Of a stretch of DNA of 64,000 nt, positions 60,401 through 64,000 are shown in pieces. Positions within the stretch are counted from its first letter, which is position 1; the number at the start of each line of letters is the position of its first letter. The position numbers and the translations under genes are program-made. The stretch is from Hippasteria phrygiana. Its lineage: Eukaryota > Echinodermata > Asteroidea > Valvatida > Goniasteridae. Where the stretch lies: assembly GCA_037893225.1 (NCBI GenBank), contig JAZGUH010000721.1, positions 434,001 to 498,000 of the forward strand, written 5' to 3'. The notes beneath the pieces are model-generated. The model was not told the origin of the DNA, ran no database searches, and saw only the letters and a program-made list of their open reading frames with translations.

Positions 60401-61471
60401 GAAATATCCTCCTCACCGTGAGGGTCAGTCTTCTCTAAAAATTCCTTCTAAAAAATATCCTCCTCGTCGTGAAGGTCAGTCTTCTCTAAAAATTCCTTCT
60501 ACAAATATTCTCCTCGCCGTGAAGGTCAGTCTTCTCCTAAAATTCCTTCTAAAAACTATCCTCCTCGCCGTGAAGGTCAGTCTTCTCCTAAAATTCCTTC
60601 TAAAAAATATCCTCCTCGCCGTGAAGGTCAGTCTTCTACAAAAATTCCTTCTAAAACCTCCTCACCGTGAGGTTGAGTCTTCTCCAAAAATTCCTTCTAA
60701 AAAATATCCTCCTCGCCGTGAGGGTTACTCTTCTCCAAAATTCCCTTCTAAAAAATATCCTCCGATCCTAACCGTGAAGGTTAGTTTTCTTCAAAAATTC
60801 TTTCCTAAAAACACCCTCCTCAACATTAAGATTAGTCTTCTCCGAGCATTTATATTGCATCAGTTATTGTTTATCTTCATTTAGGTTTGTAACTTAAATC
60901 AGTGCTTACTTTAGTTATTATATTTCAGTTATTATTATCATTTTCATTTACGTCTTCTTTGTTAACGTTCGCTCGACCTTTCGACGTTGCCACTTTTTTT
61001 TTGAACCATTTATATTTAATATTTTTTTTAAATCTTTTCTATTTACTTTTATCATTAAGGCACCTTTTATACGTCTAATATAAACAATAGTCTCTTCCTT
61101 TACTTAAACTATACCCAAATTCTTAATTTTTTATTTCGTTATAAGGTCGTTTCCAATTCTGTTAAGTCCATATTCTTCAATAATTCTAGTGTAGCCTATT
61201 AGTAAAAAATATCTTTTTTTCAATTTCCTGCCAACAAAACTCTGGTTCGTTCGTCTATTCTGTTGTCGTCATCTCCGTGTTTGTTAACTCTTGTATCCCC
61301 TCGTGCCGAGCTTGGCAATGATTGGATCTTATAACTGGTCGTCAGGCTCATCAACAGGCACTCTTCCGAACGGTTTAAACTCCCCTTCTCCACAGGAACC
61401 GTCTGATCATCTGGCGTATCGCAAGGTACGTTGGGGATTGCTATAGACTTTAGGGTTATAGCTTCACAAAC
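57434..61471. mobile_element. foldback element with a minisatellite core
   Basis: Inverted arms of ~400 bp (57434-57832 and about 61072-61471), starting GTTTGTGAAGCTATAA at each outer end and ~90% similar by eye, flank a tandem array. The arms share GGTTTAAACC-type, TAAGATCCAATCATTGCC and AAGTAAAGGAAGAGACTA blocks. No transposase frame and no clear target duplication. The layout matches foldback-type elements with repetitive cores. Confidence 0.8.
57990..60850 (+). repeat. 51-bp minisatellite, about 55 units
   Basis: Units contain TCCTTCTAAAAAATATCC, TCCTCGCCGTGAAGGTCAGT and CTTCTCCAAAAAT. Most are 51 bp, some 50-52 bp, with frequent A/G and C/T variants (GCCGTG/ACCGTG, GGTCAG/GGTTAG). Because 51 is divisible by three, long open frames appear on both strands (Lys/Leu-rich plus; Arg/Phe-rich minus); these are repeat artefacts. 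Confidence 0.95.
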
Positions 61472-61837
61472 AAGTCACATTCTATTCATGCCTTACCAAA
61501 ATGCATCTGGCATTATTTTGCAATAATTATTTTGTAAATAATTATTTTTAAAATAATGCATAGATATTATTTGTGTTGCGAGGTGATCAGAGCTTTATTT
61601 TGCAAAGAGATGCTTACGCTTCAAAATACATCAGATGAGAAATTTGAGTTTTGAGGATCGTTTGTGTTTTTTAATGCTTGAAGTTGTTAATTATTGTCAT
61701 TAATTGCAATTCAAGCTCAAGAAAAGGTTAAATTTTGACACAATTTTGCACCTAAAATTGTGTAAACCCCAGGGGCTCCAGGGGGGCTTTACCTCAACCT
61801 CTAGCAAGGGCTTTGCGCCTGCAACACCCAGGGGACC
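61472..61837. other. non-coding stretch
   Basis: AT-rich; nothing recognised. Confidence 0.5.
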
Positions 61838-61983
61838 TTTAAGCCCGGTTCATACTTCATGCGAATACGTATGCGAAGCGAATTCGTTATGGTAACGGAG
61901 AACGTCACAATGAAACTTCAATTGTTGACGTCATGAAATTCGCTTCGCATTCGCATTCGCATGAAGTATGAACCGGGCTTTAA
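61838..61983. mobile_element. 136-bp palindromic MITE with TTTAA duplication
   Basis: Element 61843-61978 (GCCCGGTTCATACTTCATGCG ... inverse) is flanked by TTTAA at 61838-61842 and 61979-61983. TTAA-type targets suggest a piggyBac-related source; this is inference. Confidence 0.8.
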
Positions 61984-62290
61984 GCTGTCCCTTGGACCCC
62001 ATGTCGTGTCACGCTCCACACAAGGATGGCCTTTCAAAAATCACACCCCCTCCCCCACATGCAACAGGAAATCTCCGCCCATGCCTCGAACCTAAGCCTG
62101 CCGTGCATTAATTGTATTGTGTTTATGGTAGGTTTATAGGGTGAACAGACTTGGATAAGGTTAAAGGTTATGTCAGTTCCAAAAAATATTGCATTAACTA
62201 TAGAAGCGTAATAATGCAGTGCATGCATTGTGAGTCCCATCGGGAAAGTCCCAGATGAGAAATGCGGAGGTGCAATTCTCGGGGAAGTCA

Positions 62291-63064
62291 CTATCGTTGC
62301 CCTGAAGGGACATCACACGTACATCGCAAATTTCTGCGCAGATATTTGCGATATCGCACATTTTATCGAAGATTTGTTTGCAGATTTATGCGCAGATATT
62401 TGCAATGTCGTACATTTTATCGCACCATTTCTTTGCAGATTTCGGGCGCGGATTCAGCCGTGGATTTAGCCGCTGATCAAAAATCTCAAACGTATCAAGT
62501 AAAAAATGGTTGATAAAGTGTGCTTTTTATACAAGTTTTTTTTGTTACATTATTGCAGTTTTTTCTGCACTTTTGAATAACAATTTCTCATTAGACCTTT
62601 AGCTAATTAGTGAACGTAATCGGTCTTCTCAAAATTTTGAGCATGCTGAATATATTATTTAGACTATTCTTAAAAAACGCGTACTTTTGCTAAAACTTTA
62701 AGACTTTTGTTGATGGAACCCCAACAAACTTTATAAAAAGCACATTTTGTTGTCCTCCTTTAACTTGATGCGTTTGAGATTTTGAATCTGTCGCTGAATC
62801 CACGGCTGAATCCGCGCCCGAAATTTGCAATATCTGACCTAAGATTTATACGTCAGAGAATCTTTAGGTCAGAGAACCAGACTACGCAGAAATCTGCGTA
62901 AAAAAAATGTTCGATGTGCGACATCGTAAAAATCTGCGCAGAAATCTGCAATAAAATGTGCGACATCGCAGAAATCTGCGCAGAAATCTGCAATAAAATG
63001 TGCGACATCGCAAATATCTGCGCAGAAATCTGCGATGTGTGATGTCCCTTCAGGGCCTCGATAG
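62291..63064. mobile_element. 774-bp foldback element
   Basis: Ends CTATCG...GCCCTGAAGGGACATCACA and their inverse; the arms pair almost to the centre. Each arm contains repeated ~55-bp units with TCTGCGCAGA(T/A)ATTTGCGAT and GCACATTTTAT. The right arm is interrupted near 62828-62886 by a short repeat (CTGACCTAAGAT ... GAACCAGACTAC) also found near 722-780. Confidence 0.8.
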
Positions 63065-64000
63065 GTCCCTGTGGGTTTAACCCACTGAAGGTTTAACCTC
63101 CTGATACGACGTGTTGTGAGAAAACCTGGCTATTTTATTATGTCGTGCCTCGAATCACACGGTTTTGGAGCATTAATTGGCGTCCGTTGTTATTGAAAAA
63201 TAATACAAGACTCTGATAATACATCTTTTTTATCTCTCGTTTATACTGTATCCTGGCTGAAGATCGGCATTATTGCACTAATGTAAATCGTTTCCCCCAG
63301 GTTGTTCTCAAGTTTACAAAGAGAGGTTTATAGTTCCCCACGATATACAGGATTAGTCAAAATAGTATACCGAAGTTGAACCTCAATTCTGTATATCCCG
63401 TATTAAATTCAACAGTCACATGATATGAGCATCATTATGTAGCCTAAGATCCTAGCTCTCTATACTGATGGGTCAAACGGATCAGATAACATTTACTGAA
63501 AATGTGGTTATATATATATACACTCTACAAACTTAGGTGCTAAATTTAGCACTTAAAGATCTAAAATTGTGCACTTCTATAGGTGTTTGTATAGTGACTG
63601 CACATGCCGTGCTGATTTAGCACAAGCATGCGTGCTATAATAATAGCACTCAAAAAGAGCTCAAATAAATGCACTTCAAGTGCTACTGTCAATAAGGTGC
63701 TACCGGAACACCCACAAAGAGTTAGCTCTAACTAAAGCACTTCAAGTGCTATTTTAACAACTCATAGGACATAAAATAAAGCACTAGAGAAAGGGTTATA
63801 CTGGAAGCTTGGTTGACATTAATTAACTACAAATTAACGGAGACAAGTGAAGTAGGAACCAGACTACACAGAAATAACTTGTTATCAACAAAGTAACTTT
63901 TTTTTGCAAATACCTTCTTTTCAAAATACGAATAGATTTCAATATTTTGCTTCCCAGAGTTCCCATTTAATTATGTCTAACTATATCATAAAATGTCGCC
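63065..64000. other. right end of window, repeats only
   Basis: About 63515-63790 has recurrent GCACTTCAAGTGCTA and TTTAGCAC/GTGCTAA palindromic blocks, possibly a diverged inverted-repeat element. No gene is seen. Confidence 0.5.

Noticed and set aside
57990..60850. CRISPR-like array of regular repeats
   Set aside because: There are no unique spacers between repeats, and the host DNA is animal.
58477..60884. Long Lys/Leu-rich (plus) and Arg/Phe-rich (minus) repeat proteins
   Set aside because: They follow from a 51-bp tandem unit divisible by three. They are interrupted whenever a 50- or 52-bp unit occurs and lie between inverted arms of a foldback element.

Overview
The window is animal nuclear DNA. 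It has short GT-AG spliced exons, many small inverted-repeat transposons, tRNA- and 5S-derived SINEs, a Ty3/gypsy LTR element and long G/C, TGT and minisatellite tracts. No prokaryotic or organelle features are visible. The gene families (LAMP-like lysosomal membrane proteins, an LRAT/PLAAT-type protein) and the very high MITE load suggest an invertebrate deuterostome, perhaps an echinoderm. That assignment is inference.

Layout. (1) 74-10021 and 10328-20266 are two near-identical copies of one ~10-kb block, separated by 306 bp of unrelated sequence. Each copy holds an LRAT-domain gene (minus), the terminal exon of a LAMP-like gene (minus), a tRNA-like sequence and the same set of MITEs. Each copy also carries one private MITE insertion whose empty site is preserved in the other copy. 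(2) About 18.9-53 kb is a cluster of three LAMP-like paralogues: LAMP-A (minus, 18884-23647, first exon not found), LAMP-B (plus, 27585-32757, five exons, 229 aa) and LAMP-C (minus, 35520-52937, six exons, 285 aa). I rebuilt them from splice sites; exon phases agree throughout, and the two complete models give whole numbers of codons. Each ends in one transmembrane helix and a short tail with a YxxPhi-type lysosomal sorting motif. (3) Intron 5 of LAMP-C contains an 8.7-kb Ty3/gypsy element (37797-46462, 4-bp target duplication CTTA). Besides gag and pol it carries a third reading frame resembling an SGNH/GDSL esterase, placed where an env gene would sit and preceded by a good splice acceptor. 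(4) 53-64 kb shows no convincing gene. It holds repeat relics, a ~4-kb foldback element whose ~400-bp inverted arms flank some 55 copies of a 51-bp minisatellite, a second foldback element and a small palindromic MITE.

The LAMP cluster looks like an expanded family under heavy transposon traffic. A Tc1-like element lies 5 bp upstream of the LAMP-B exon-2 acceptor AG, MITEs abut other exons, and the 10-kb duplication breaks inside the last intron of LAMP-A. The 10-kb repeat could be a true tandem duplication or two haplotypes assembled in series; sequence alone cannot decide.
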